A stretch of 64,000 bases of DNA from Halalkalicoccus sp. NIPERK01 (GTDB taxonomy: Archaea; Halobacteriota; Halobacteria; Halobacteriales; Halalkalicoccaceae): assembly GCF_030287405.1 (NCBI RefSeq), contig NZ_JASVVV010000001.1, forward strand, positions 434,001-498,000. The letters run 5' to 3'. Positions 34,201 through 41,798 of this stretch are shown one piece after another (the first letter of the stretch is position 1; each line of letters starts with the position of its first letter). Made by a program: the position numbers and the translations under genes. Under the pieces are notes generated by a model, which worked only from the letters and a program-made list of their open reading frames with translations, did no database searches and was not told the DNA's origin.

Positions 34201-34333
34201 CCCGCGTCGGAAGTCGGTCGGCCGTGTCGACACCGAGCCGGTCGCGTACGAAGGTCGTCAACGGGTCCCCCGCGGAAGCGGGATCGTCGCCCCCGAAGGG
34301 GCCTGTGTTCGGAAGGTATCTCGTGAGTCTCAT
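31277..34333 (-). CDS. norZ: Quinol-dependent nitric-oxide reductase with a novel N-terminal domain
   Basis: 1018 residues; typical qNOR has about 760. Residues 268 onward are qNOR: a first membrane helix (TLVALFVANLVAMGLGAWLS), an extracytoplasmic region with FQANGLMNHGSILGNGSYFG, then 13 further helices with the haem-copper ligands in RTWHINLAVLW, VHMWVEGVFEFF, VGVSHHYWWVG and VAHAHAATFGAFG. It reduces 2 NO to N2O using quinol, in denitrification or NO detoxification. Residues 1-267 form a hydrophilic, mostly helical region with normal haloarchaeal codon use that I cannot assign. ATG 34333 lies about 25 bases after the predicted transcription start, supporting translation of the extension. 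Confidence 0.9.
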   Translation of the reverse strand: MRLTRYLPNTGPFGGDDPASAGDPLTTFVRDRLGVDTADRLPTRARLLARERALDAVDRGLERYGDELGADPRDRAVEAFLYRYDLDERRLDDRTVEAIRDRQTTAIAEELFEGIAELSERSGSEVEKEGDRSLMGLLSGLDVADLSGERSADAFGGVLDRDAVETGHRLERALEELTRSFDGASGEDGTRADARSAVTATVAALAATNGGTALPLDRGVAGAVATLLGAGGEEGAVPPIERLIVELLPRLSSALRDDEGGFDPRSGMTGSKTLVALFVANLVAMGLGAWLSYRNAPPIPEEFRGPDGDVVVTAEQVRAGKRAFQANGLMNHGSILGNGSYFGVDLTADALDLKAEYMREYYARERGADSIEGLADDERAAVERRVERELDAEAPEGAVARYSAAEAYAHRRIREEYVERYYEGEPERGVPAEFVASREQAARIGDFACWTAWMAHTDRPNAAHSYTNDWPYVPGTGNRPTGQVLVWSTISVVLLVAGGGLGVWAYHAIDFAEPTTEAIEIPSPDSVSITPAQYAAAWYVPVAGALFVVQALAGALLAHYYVERTGFFGLGDALGIELVSLLPFATVRTWHINLAVLWITTLWLAGGLFLPGLFSDRDPPWQAAGTTALLGLLVAATVGAFVGVWLGTHGKFGSPEESDLWWWLGSEGLEYLEVGRLWKLLLLVGFVGWTGLVIRGVRRVEDSPTGLGHFMAYAGGSIALLFAASMLYTPDTNIAVTEFWRWWVVHMWVEGVFEFFVTAVVAVALVSMELVERGDAEKAILFEVFAIMGAGIVGVSHHYWWVGLPDFWVPLGTTFSTLEFVPLVFVLYRSLGEYRSLRAQGEAFPYTIPFLFIIASSVWNFVGGGVLGFFINLPVINYYEHGTYLTVAHAHAATFGAFGLLALGLGTYILRVVTPEEAWDPTWFRGAFWLTNVGLAIMTVASLLPVGFVQLQAAYTEGYAAARSLEFYERPRVRALLWARTLGDTPTILGALAFTVGAVKHLAAARTNRSKGTKPAVA

Positions 34334-34380
34334 GGCTTACCGTCCCGTGTCATGTCCTGATAGACTGACACACGCACGGA

Positions 34381-34407
34381 CGATAAACGTCCCGCCGAAG
34401 GTGTTCG
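34381..34407 (-). promoter_or_regulatory. norZ promoter: TATA box plus NarO-type CGAA-N4-TTCG palindrome
   Basis: On the reverse strand CGAACACCTTCG (34396-34407) matches exactly the CGAA-N4-TTCG element described upstream of denitrification genes regulated by NarO in Haloferax volcanii. It is followed 8 bases later by TTTATCG (34381-34387), a TATA box about 48-54 bases before the norZ ATG. Position and sequence fit activator-controlled expression under low oxygen. Confidence 0.7.
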
Positions 34408-34587
34408 AATCGCTCCTCTCGGGCCGTTTTCCGGCACCCGACGGACCCGGATCGACGCACACCGGCCACGGATCGACCCGTCTGGGTCGCCCGCACGACC
34501 GGTCGCCGTTCTCGGCACCGCTGGCGCCGTCAGTGCCCGTAGCTACTTATAGGATTATCGGAGCCACCCGGATACGTCGCCTCCCGA

Positions 34588-34650
34588 GAGCCGACGCCGT
34601 GGTTCGATCCCCGGACGGAAACTCTCTGGACTGCTACGATAATTCCTATA
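34588..34650. repeat. Dispersed 64-bp repeat, copy A
   Basis: Aligns with 48113-48176 with one gap and about 48 of 64 positions identical. Shared ends are GAGC-N-GACGCCGTG-N-TTCGATCC and TACGATAAT-N-CCTATA. In this copy the right end supplies the TATA-like element for the 49-residue gene at 34680. Confidence 0.6.
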
Positions 34651-34679
34651 CTCTTAGCCGCCCAACGGATAGCCGGACT

Positions 34680-34829
34680 ATGACTTCGACGATCGAGATC
34701 GACGACGAACTCCGGGAACGGTTGGAGGGATACCTCGAAGAGGAGGAGACGATCGAGGAGTTCATCGCCGAACTCCTCAATATGTACGAGACGGAGGGTG
34801 CGTTCCTCCAAGAGGGGTACTCGGAATAA
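34680..34829 (+). CDS. Small acidic protein, DUF7557-like (49 aa)
   Basis: 49 residues: MTSTIEIDDELRERLEGYLE, then EEETIEEFIAELLNMYETEG and AFLQEGYSE. The pattern T-I-E-I-D-D-E plus two short helices resembles a ribbon-helix-helix antitoxin-like half and the haloarchaeal DUF7557 family; no toxin gene is adjacent. The TATA element CCTATAC (about 34645) lies 30 bases upstream, inside the dispersed repeat. It is convergent with amiS. The product may bind DNA as a dimer, but this is inference only. Confidence 0.65.
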   Translation: MTSTIEIDDELRERLEGYLEEEETIEEFIAELLNMYETEGAFLQEGYSE

Positions 34830-34952
34830 GGGCGATACGCGCCCTTCGGGGGTCGGGGGGTGATGGCGGGTGGGCGAACCCAATCCGTGACCGGCGGGTT
34901 CGCTCGGCGTCGGATGCCGGACGGGCGACGGGGAGTTCGAAACCGTTCGCCG

Positions 34953-35489
34953 TCACGCCCACGGCCACCAGCCACCCGCCATCGCGAACCCGGCGACCGC
35001 CGTCAGGATGCCGACGACGACGGTGTACCAGGCGATCGGCGTCGTGTACTCGTCGAGTTCGAGGCCCAGGAGGACGAAAAAGGCCGTCCAGAGGATCGCC
35101 CAGATCCACCACAGACCCGCGAGCCCGACGTCGCCCGCCGTGAAGACGATGTAGCCGGTCGGTGCCGCGATGGCGGCCACGAACGCACAGTACCAGCCGA
35201 AGGAGCGTTGATCCTCGATCCCTCGGATCGCGTTCGCGCCGACCCAGAGGTACGTGAACGAGAACAACAGCGTCCCGGCGGCGTTGAACGCGTCGGCGGT
35301 CCGGTACTCGCCGAACGCCCATAGCTCCCCGAACGCCCACCACATCGCGATCAGGAAGGTGAGCGCGCCGACGAAGAAGTTCAGGATCGCGACGTCGTCG
35401 CCCGTCGCCCGACCCAGCAACCAGATCCCGTTGACGATCAGTACGGCTCCGACGAAGAGCAGCCCCATCCCCAGTATTCCGTATGGCAT
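34953..35489 (-). CDS. amiS: AmiS/UreI-family amide or urea channel
   Basis: 178 residues from ATG 35489 (MPYGILGMGLLFVGAVLIVN); the frame upstream contains a non-haloarchaeal segment. Six to seven membrane helices carry the family features: GIWLLGRATGDDVAILNFFV, LTFLIAMWWAFGELWAFGEY, SFTYLWVGANAIRG and the paired aromatic residues (WWIWAILWTAFF) lining the pore. AmiS/UreI proteins let urea or short-chain amides such as acetamide and formamide cross the membrane, often encoded with amidases. Here it is divergent from the chaperonin that precedes two formamidase genes, so formamide/acetamide uptake is the likely role. Confidence 0.88.
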   Translation of the reverse strand: MPYGILGMGLLFVGAVLIVNGIWLLGRATGDDVAILNFFVGALTFLIAMWWAFGELWAFGEYRTADAFNAAGTLLFSFTYLWVGANAIRGIEDQRSFGWYCAFVAAIAAPTGYIVFTAGDVGLAGLWWIWAILWTAFFVLLGLELDEYTTPIAWYTVVVGILTAVAGFAMAGGWWPWA

Positions 35490-35677
35490 TGTATCGGTGT
35501 CCAGCGCGTCGTTTCGCGTGTTACTGTCTACCGTAGTCGTCGGTGAACTGTTGTCGTATACACATTTATACTTATTCACGATCTCCCCATACTACGCTGG
35601 CGCACAATCAATCACCGAACAGGTGTGAATCGAATGTCATCTTTATATGGGTATCCCACAAGGGATCTGATGGGATC

Positions 35678-37354
35678 ATGACTCGGGGACGAATGGGGAC
35701 GACGCGGCTCGACGAGGAACTCGATCGGCTCCAGGACCGTGACGCCCAGCAGTTCAACATCGACGCGGGCGTCGCTATCGCGGATCTGGTTCGGACGACG
35801 CTGGGCCCGAAGGGGCTCGACAAGATGCTCGTCGACGCCGGGCGGATCGTCGTCACGAACGACGGGGCCAGTATCCTCGACCGGATCGCGATCGATCACC
35901 CGACCGCGAAGGTGTTCGTGGCGACGGCGGCGAACCAGAACGCGCACGTCGGCGACGGGGCAACGACCGCGGTGATCGTCGCCGCCGAACTCCTCCGGAA
36001 CGCGACCGGGTTGCTCGATCGCGGGATCCACCCGACCGCGATAACCAACGGCTACCAACTGGCCCTGAACCACGTGACGGAGATGCTAGCGGCGACCGCG
36101 ATCGGGGTGGATCGAGACGATACACACACGCTGGAACGAACCGTACGGGCGGCAGTCACCGGGAAATGGGACGTGCGTGCGGCGAGGCGGTTCGCGGCGT
36201 TGGCCGTGCGAGCGGGTACCGCCGTGGAGGTCGACGGCCGCATCGATCCCGATCGGTTGACGCTGAAATCCTACCCCGGCGGTTCGCTCGCGGATTCACG
36301 GCTCGTCTCGGGCCTGGCGATCGATCTGGTGAGTTCCTCTACGACGCTCGTCTCGCCCGACGCCCAACTCCCGACCGTCTTCGAGGACGCGGGGATCGCC
36401 CTGATCGACGACCAACTGACCATCGAGACGGCATCGGCCGTCTCACGGGTTCGCTTCGACGGCCCGGACCAACGGGCGGCGTTCACCCGGTACGAGGACG
36501 ACGTCTATACGGGGTACGTGACCGACCTGATCGACGCCGGGGTCGACATCGTCTTCTGTCAGAAATCGATCGACGACCGGGTCCGCTCGATGCTGGCGAA
36601 AGCGGGCGTCGTTCCGGTCGAGCGCACGCGTCAGGACGAACTGCACAAACTCGCCCGGACGACCGGGGCGAAACCGGTTCGATCCACGGCCGAACTCGAT
36701 TCGCGGACGGTCGGACGGGCAACGACCGTCGAGCGGCGACGACTCAACGCGACGGAGGTCGTCGTCGTCCGGACCGCCGAAACGGAGCAGCACTCGCTGC
36801 TCCTGCGTGGCGGCACCGAGCACGTCGCCGACGAGACGAAACGGGTCTTCGAGACGTGTCTCCGGAACCTCGCGGCTCTGCTGGACGATCCGCGGGTCGT
36901 TCCGGGCGGCGGCGCGCCCGAGGTCGAACTGGCGTCCCGCCTGCGATCGCACGCCGAGGGGATAGACGGCCGCGAGCAGTTTGCGGTCCTCGCCTTCGCG
37001 GATGCGCTCGAACGCGTTCCGGGGACGCTCGCCAGCACCGCGGGGATGGATCCCATCGATACGGTGCTCGAACTACGAACCGAACACGACCGGGGCAACC
37101 GCCATGCCGGAATCGACGTGACGTCGCGTCGAATCGAGGACCTGGCCGAACGGGGGGTCTTCGACCCGCTCCGCGTCCGGCAGCGGGCGTTCGAGAGCGC
37201 CACCGAAGCGGCGACGCTCCTCTTGCGGGTGGATGACGTGGTCGCGGCCAAGCGGTCGGACGACGGCCCCGACCAGCTGGGCCAGCACGGCCACGACCAC
37301 GGCCACGGCACGAGCGGGGACGCCGGCGGATACCCGTGGGCGATCGGCCACTGA
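35678..37354 (+). CDS. Divergent group II chaperonin (thermosome subunit)
   Basis: 558 residues from ATG 35678, about 35 bases after the TATA box CTTTATATGG. Core motifs are kept but altered: [39 protein letters not shown] and [16 protein letters not shown] (usual GDGTT has become GDGAT), plus [14 protein letters not shown]. Intermediate and apical domains are more divergent than in the main thermosome subunits, and the C-terminus is His/Gly-rich ([20 protein letters not shown]). ATP-driven folding in a double-ring cage is expected. Its position between amiS and two formamidase genes suggests a dedicated role, although the usual thermosome partners are absent. Possibly an extra, condition-specific subunit. 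Confidence 0.85.
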   Translation: MTRGRMGTTRLDEELDRLQDRDAQQFNIDAGVAIADLVRTTLGPKGLDKMLVDAGRIVVTNDGASILDRIAIDHPTAKVFVATAANQNAHVGDGATTAVIVAAELLRNATGLLDRGIHPTAITNGYQLALNHVTEMLAATAIGVDRDDTHTLERTVRAAVTGKWDVRAARRFAALAVRAGTAVEVDGRIDPDRLTLKSYPGGSLADSRLVSGLAIDLVSSSTTLVSPDAQLPTVFEDAGIALIDDQLTIETASAVSRVRFDGPDQRAAFTRYEDDVYTGYVTDLIDAGVDIVFCQKSIDDRVRSMLAKAGVVPVERTRQDELHKLARTTGAKPVRSTAELDSRTVGRATTVERRRLNATEVVVVRTAETEQHSLLLRGGTEHVADETKRVFETCLRNLAALLDDPRVVPGGGAPEVELASRLRSHAEGIDGREQFAVLAFADALERVPGTLASTAGMDPIDTVLELRTEHDRGNRHAGIDVTSRRIEDLAERGVFDPLRVRQRAFESATEAATLLLRVDDVVAAKRSDDGPDQLGQHGHDHGHGTSGDAGGYPWAIGH

Positions 37355-37479
37355 GCCCCGAATCGAACGGGACGGTCGCCACGCCCTCGAGAGACCCGTC
37401 AACTCCCCGTCTCGCTCATGACCGAAACAAAATAGTTGGATATCTATAAGGTATGCGGTATCGTGGGACACACTATCTC

Positions 37480-38751
37480 ATGCCAGAGACCGTGATAGAC
37501 GTCGACGTCGAGGCCCCGGTGGACGAACAGCCGACCGCGGTCCACAACCGGTGGCACCCGGACATCCCATCGGTCGTAACGGTCGACCCGGGGGATCGGG
37601 TCCGTGTCGAGTGTCTCGACTGGACGGGCGGCCAGATCACCGACGACGACAACGCGAACGAGGTGCGGGACGTGAACCTCGAGGAGGTCCACTACCTGAG
37701 TGGGCCGATCGAGGTCGCGGGCGCGGAGCCCGGGGACCTCTTGGTGATGGACATCCTCGACATCGGCGCGCTCAACGAGCGCTGGGAGTACGGCTTTACG
37801 GGTATCTTCTCCCAACAGAACGGCGGTGGCTTCCTCACCGACCACTTCCCGGACGCCGCGAAGGCGATCTGGGACCTCTACGGGACGAAAACGAGTTCCA
37901 GACACATCCCCGGCGTGCGCTTCGAGGGGAAGATCCACCCGGGGCTGGTCGGAACCGCGCCCTCACAGGAACTGCTCGAGGCGTGGAACGACCGCGAGCA
38001 GGCGCTCATGGATCGCCACGCCGAGGACCCCGAATCGATCCCGAACCACCCGACGGGCGAGGAGAACCCGCCCGTCGCGAACCCGCCGGAGACGGACGCG
38101 GCGCTCATGGGCGAGATGGACGACGACGAGGCCGAGGCGGCCGCCCAAGAGGCCGCCCGGACGGTTCCACCGCGCGAGAACGGCGGCAACTGCGACATCA
38201 AGGACCTCTCGCTGGGCACCCGCGTGTACTTCCCGGTGTTCGTCGAGGGCGGGAAGCTCTCGATGGGCGACATCCACTTCTCGCAGGGCGACGGCGAGAT
38301 CACGTTCTGCGGGGCGATCGAGATGGCGGGCTATCTCGACGTCGAACTCGACCTGATCAAGGACGGGATGAACACGTACGGCATCGACCACCCGATCTTC
38401 GAACCCGGTCACCGTGGCCCCACCTTCGAGGACTACGTCGTCTTCGAGGGCTACTCCGTAACCGAGGACGGCGAGCAACACTACATCGACCCGCACGTGG
38501 CCTATCGACGTGCCGCCCTCGAAGCCATCGAGTACCTGAAGAAGTTCGGCTACACCGGCGAGCAGGCCTACATGCTGCTTTCGACCGTGCCGGTCGAGGG
38601 ACGCCAGAGCGGGATGGTCGACATCCCCAACGCCTGTTCGACGCTCGCGATTCCGAAGGACGTCTTCGAGTTCGACATCAGTCCCACGGGGCTGGGCGAG
38701 TCGGCGGACCGCGGTCAGGTCGCGATAACCGACGATCCGCTCGGGAACTGA
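37480..38751 (+). CDS. fmdA: Acetamidase/formamidase (copy 1)
   Basis: 423 residues from ATG 37480; a TATA box (ATATCTATAAG, 37440-37450) only 3 bases before an upstream ATG at 37453 rules that ATG out. FmdA_AmdA family features: NRWHPDIP, VECLDWTGGQ, GPIEVAGAEPGDLLVMDILD, FTGIFSQQNGGGFLTDHFPD, NCDIKDLSLGTRVYFPVFVE and HFSQGDGEITFCGAIEMAG, with metal/active-site His and Asp residues. The enzyme hydrolyses formamide or acetamide to ammonia plus carboxylate. Second gene after the chaperonin; copy 2 follows 160 bases later with its own promoter. Confidence 0.93.
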   Translation: MPETVIDVDVEAPVDEQPTAVHNRWHPDIPSVVTVDPGDRVRVECLDWTGGQITDDDNANEVRDVNLEEVHYLSGPIEVAGAEPGDLLVMDILDIGALNERWEYGFTGIFSQQNGGGFLTDHFPDAAKAIWDLYGTKTSSRHIPGVRFEGKIHPGLVGTAPSQELLEAWNDREQALMDRHAEDPESIPNHPTGEENPPVANPPETDAALMGEMDDDEAEAAAQEAARTVPPRENGGNCDIKDLSLGTRVYFPVFVEGGKLSMGDIHFSQGDGEITFCGAIEMAGYLDVELDLIKDGMNTYGIDHPIFEPGHRGPTFEDYVVFEGYSVTEDGEQHYIDPHVAYRRAALEAIEYLKKFGYTGEQAYMLLSTVPVEGRQSGMVDIPNACSTLAIPKDVFEFDISPTGLGESADRGQVAITDDPLGN

Positions 38752-38911
38752 CCTGCCTTCCCTCGCTCGCGGAGCGTCGACCCGTCGAACGGAGGGGCCA
38801 CGAGACCGCCGAAGCGATACCAGCGGCCCCATACGTACTATATTCATCAGTAACATGATCAGTATATTCAACAATTTATATGACGGTCAGCGTCGAGTGG
38901 TGTGTTGTACC

Positions 38912-40171
38912 ATGCCAGAGACCGTCTTCGAGGTCGACGTGGACGCACCACCCGACGAGCAACCGGACCCGATCGTCAACCGGTGGCATCCGGACATCCC
39001 GGCGGCGGCGACCGTCGAGCCCGGCGAGAAGTTCCGCGTCGAGTGTCTCGACTGGACCGGCAATCAGGTGGAGAACAGCGATAACGCCAACGACATCCGC
39101 GACATGCGACTCGATCCCAACCACCACCTCACCGGCCCGATCGAGATCGCGGGGGCGCAACCGGGCGACGTCCTCGTCGTCGACGTCCTCGATCTCGGCC
39201 CCTTCCCGGACAACGAGTGGGGCTTTACGGGTATCTTCGAGCTGGACAACGGCGGAGGCTTTCTCACCGACCACTTCCCGGACGCCGCGAAGGCGATCTG
39301 GGAGTTCGACGGCGTCCACACCCACTCGCGTCACATCGAGGGCGTCCACTTCCCGGGCTGTGTCCACCCCGGCATCATCGGCACGTGCCCCTCACACGAA
39401 CTGCTCGCCGAGTGGAACGAGCGCGAGCGGGAGCTGATCGAGAAGGGGCCCGAGTCCCCGGAGGGAGTCAACCACGAGACGGGCGACGACCAGCCACCGC
39501 TCGCACTCCCGCCGGAGCCAAACGAGGTCATGCTGGGTGCGATGGACGACGACCGAGTGGAGGAGGCCGCGAAGGAAGCCGCCCGGACGATTCCACCCCG
39601 GGAGAACGCGGGCAACTGCGACATCAAGAACCTCGGCCGGGGCTCGCGGGTGTACCTCCCAGTGTTCGTCGAGGGGGCGAAACTCATCGTCGGCGACCTG
39701 CACTTCTCGCAGGGCGATGGCGAGATCACGTTCTGTGGGGCCATCGAGATGGCGGGCTGGCTCGACCTGAAGGTCGACGTCATCGAGGACGGAATGGAGA
39801 AGCTCAAGACGGATCACGCGATCTTCAAGCCGGGCTATCAGGACCCCGACTTCTCGAGTTACGTGGTGTTCGAGGGCTACTCGGTCGACGAGGACGGCAC
39901 CCAGCACTACAAGAACGCGAACGTCGGCATGCGCCGTGCGTGTCTGGACGCGATCGACTACCTGACCAACTTCGGCTACACCCGCGAGCAGGCGTACGTG
40001 ATCCTGAGTACGGTGCCCGTCGAGAGCCGCATCGCCGGCATCGTCGACCTCCCGAACACGTGCGTCACGGTCTCGATCCCGAACGAGGTCTTCGAGTTCG
40101 ACATCGATCCCGACAAGCTCTGGGACGGGCCGGACACCGCCGATCGCAGTGACGTCGCGAAACCGACCTAG
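38912..40171 (+). CDS. fmdA: Acetamidase/formamidase (copy 2)
   Basis: 419 residues from ATG 38912, 30 bases after the TATA box TTTATATG (38875-38882). It is clearly a tandem paralogue of copy 1, sharing MPETV, NRWHPDIP, GPIEIAGAQPGDVLVVDVLD, NGGGFLTDHFPDAAKAIW, NCDIK and HFSQGDGEITFCGAIEMAGW. Differences gather in the middle (residues 150-190) and near the C-terminus, so the two may prefer different amides or have different regulation. Each has its own promoter. Together with amiS and the chaperonin it makes a compact amide-utilisation locus. Confidence 0.93.
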   Translation: MPETVFEVDVDAPPDEQPDPIVNRWHPDIPAAATVEPGEKFRVECLDWTGNQVENSDNANDIRDMRLDPNHHLTGPIEIAGAQPGDVLVVDVLDLGPFPDNEWGFTGIFELDNGGGFLTDHFPDAAKAIWEFDGVHTHSRHIEGVHFPGCVHPGIIGTCPSHELLAEWNERERELIEKGPESPEGVNHETGDDQPPLALPPEPNEVMLGAMDDDRVEEAAKEAARTIPPRENAGNCDIKNLGRGSRVYLPVFVEGAKLIVGDLHFSQGDGEITFCGAIEMAGWLDLKVDVIEDGMEKLKTDHAIFKPGYQDPDFSSYVVFEGYSVDEDGTQHYKNANVGMRRACLDAIDYLTNFGYTREQAYVILSTVPVESRIAGIVDLPNTCVTVSIPNEVFEFDIDPDKLWDGPDTADRSDVAKPT

Positions 40172-40422
40172 CGCGTCTTCGTTTCCGTTTCTAAACATTA
40201 GATAACGGGACCGTCGCTGGGCGACTCCTCGATATCCGTTCGAACGATCGTTCCTTTTTGGACCGGGATAATCGCTCGATGGCGTCGACTGGTAAGGCGT
40301 TCACTAGCGGATCGGCGCGACTACGACGCGTGAGTCGCCGATCGCACCCGAGACGTGTACGGTCGGACGACAGAGTTCGATGCACATAACAATCCTCCCG
40401 GCAGGCATACGTCCCTCTCGCC

Positions 40423-41196
40423 ATGCAACGAAGTTCGTCCGTCCCGCTACCGGTACAGCTAGACCAGATGCTCGAACCGTTCTCACAACTGATCACCGAC
40501 CTCGCGCTCCTGATTCCGCGACTCATCGGCGCGCTCGTCATCCTCCTCATCGGTTGGTTCTTCGGACGGATCGTCGCCCGGATCGTCAGTACGATCGTCG
40601 ACAGGGTCGAACTCGACCGCTTGACGCTTCGAACGCCCCTCGGGGATGTACTCGGGGGGACCGAGAGGGCCGTCTCGAATACGTTCGGCACGCTCGCCGC
40701 CTACTACATCTACTTCATCGCGGTCCTCGCCGCGGCGAACGTCCTCGACATCCCGCTGCTCTCCGCCTGGATCGCCGACGCCGCGTCGTACCTGCCGGCC
40801 TTTATCGGCGGGCTGGTGATCATCGTGATCGGCTTCATCGTCGTCGACTTCGTCGGGGACGTGATCGAGCGATCGAGCGCAACGACTGACGACAGGTACA
40901 CGTCGCTGCTCGCGACGGCAGTGCAGATGTTCCTGTATTTCATCGTCATCGTCGTCGCGCTCGATACGATGCAGGTTGACGTCGGGATCCTCTACATCTT
41001 CGCTGCCGCTCTCGCCGGCGGACTCGGCCTCGCGCTCGCGATCGGTCTCGGGATCGCGTTCGGATTCGGCGCGCGCGGCTACGTCGCCGACAACATTGAC
41101 GAGTGGGCCGGGCAAGCCGGTGCCGGGATGGGCCCCGGCTCACGCCGCGAACCGCGCGGTTCGGATGCCGATTCCGACATCGATATGGACGACTGA
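40423..41196 (+). CDS. Small-conductance mechanosensitive-channel-like membrane protein
   Basis: 257 residues with four to five hydrophobic helices arranged as TM_helix repeats: QLITDLALLIPRLIGALVIL, then an amphipathic EL-DRL linker, YYIYFIAVLAAANVLDIPLL, YLPAFIGGLVIIVIGFIVVD, MFLYFIVIVVALDTMQVDVG and ALAGGLGLALAIGLGIAFGF. These conserved GG-loop segments are typical of TM_helix proteins related to MscS but lacking the beta domain. The C-terminus is acidic (GSDADSDIDMDD). Function probably concerns osmotic response. It is separated by 250 bases from copy 2 of the formamidase. Confidence 0.8.
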   Translation: MQRSSSVPLPVQLDQMLEPFSQLITDLALLIPRLIGALVILLIGWFFGRIVARIVSTIVDRVELDRLTLRTPLGDVLGGTERAVSNTFGTLAAYYIYFIAVLAAANVLDIPLLSAWIADAASYLPAFIGGLVIIVIGFIVVDFVGDVIERSSATTDDRYTSLLATAVQMFLYFIVIVVALDTMQVDVGILYIFAAALAGGLGLALAIGLGIAFGFGARGYVADNIDEWAGQAGAGMGPGSRREPRGSDADSDIDMDD

Positions 41197-41798
41197 GTCC
41201 GGTGTCCTCTCGGCGATGACAGCCCGCTCTGTCGACGCCACTGACGCCCGTTACCGGCCGAAACTCCTGTACGCCTCGATTCCCCGTCGAGAGCTCTCGC
41301 GACGACGCTCTTCAAAAGCGGATCGTGGGTGTCGGGTAGAGCCGTCGCTGGCAACGCGTAGCGGGCACAGGTGACGCGTTCGCGTCACCCTGTTCCTGTT
41401 TGAACTGCTGGATTCGGAGACGAGCGCCGCGAATATGCCGGAGCGGGTTCGCTGGCGCGAGGGTCTCCAGTACCCGTGCCGCCGGTTCGTATCAGTGGTC
41501 AGCCACGGCAGCTACCGAGAGTAGCAGCGTATGTACCGATTGCGACCGCACGTCCGACGATAAGACCGGCGTTCACGAGAGCGTCCGGGGAACCCTTCGC
41601 GCATTCGAGGAGGCGGCCGATCGTGACGTGCTTCACGAGGTGTTCGAGAAGCACCGCAGCGATACCGTTCCCGTCGGATGTCGGACCGATCGCTCTCGAC
41701 ACCGCACCCGATCCGAACTCGGGAGACCGATTACCGGAAACGAAAACGATTCGGTGAACGTGTGTGAATACCGAGTCGCCGACCGATAGGAACACGTA
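41197..41798. other. Long intergenic region before the MFS carrier
   Basis: About 600 bases with no clear gene. A stretch at about 41580-41670 has coding-like codons on the forward strand (VRGTLRAFEEAADRDVLHEV...), possibly a gene relic, but it has no recognised match and is interrupted on both sides. The MFS promoter lies near 41770-41795 and has no obvious TATA. Confidence 0.35.

Noticed and set aside
34588-34620. T-loop-like TTCGATCC in repeat copy A taken as a tRNA
   Set aside because: No acceptor or anticodon stem can be formed around it.
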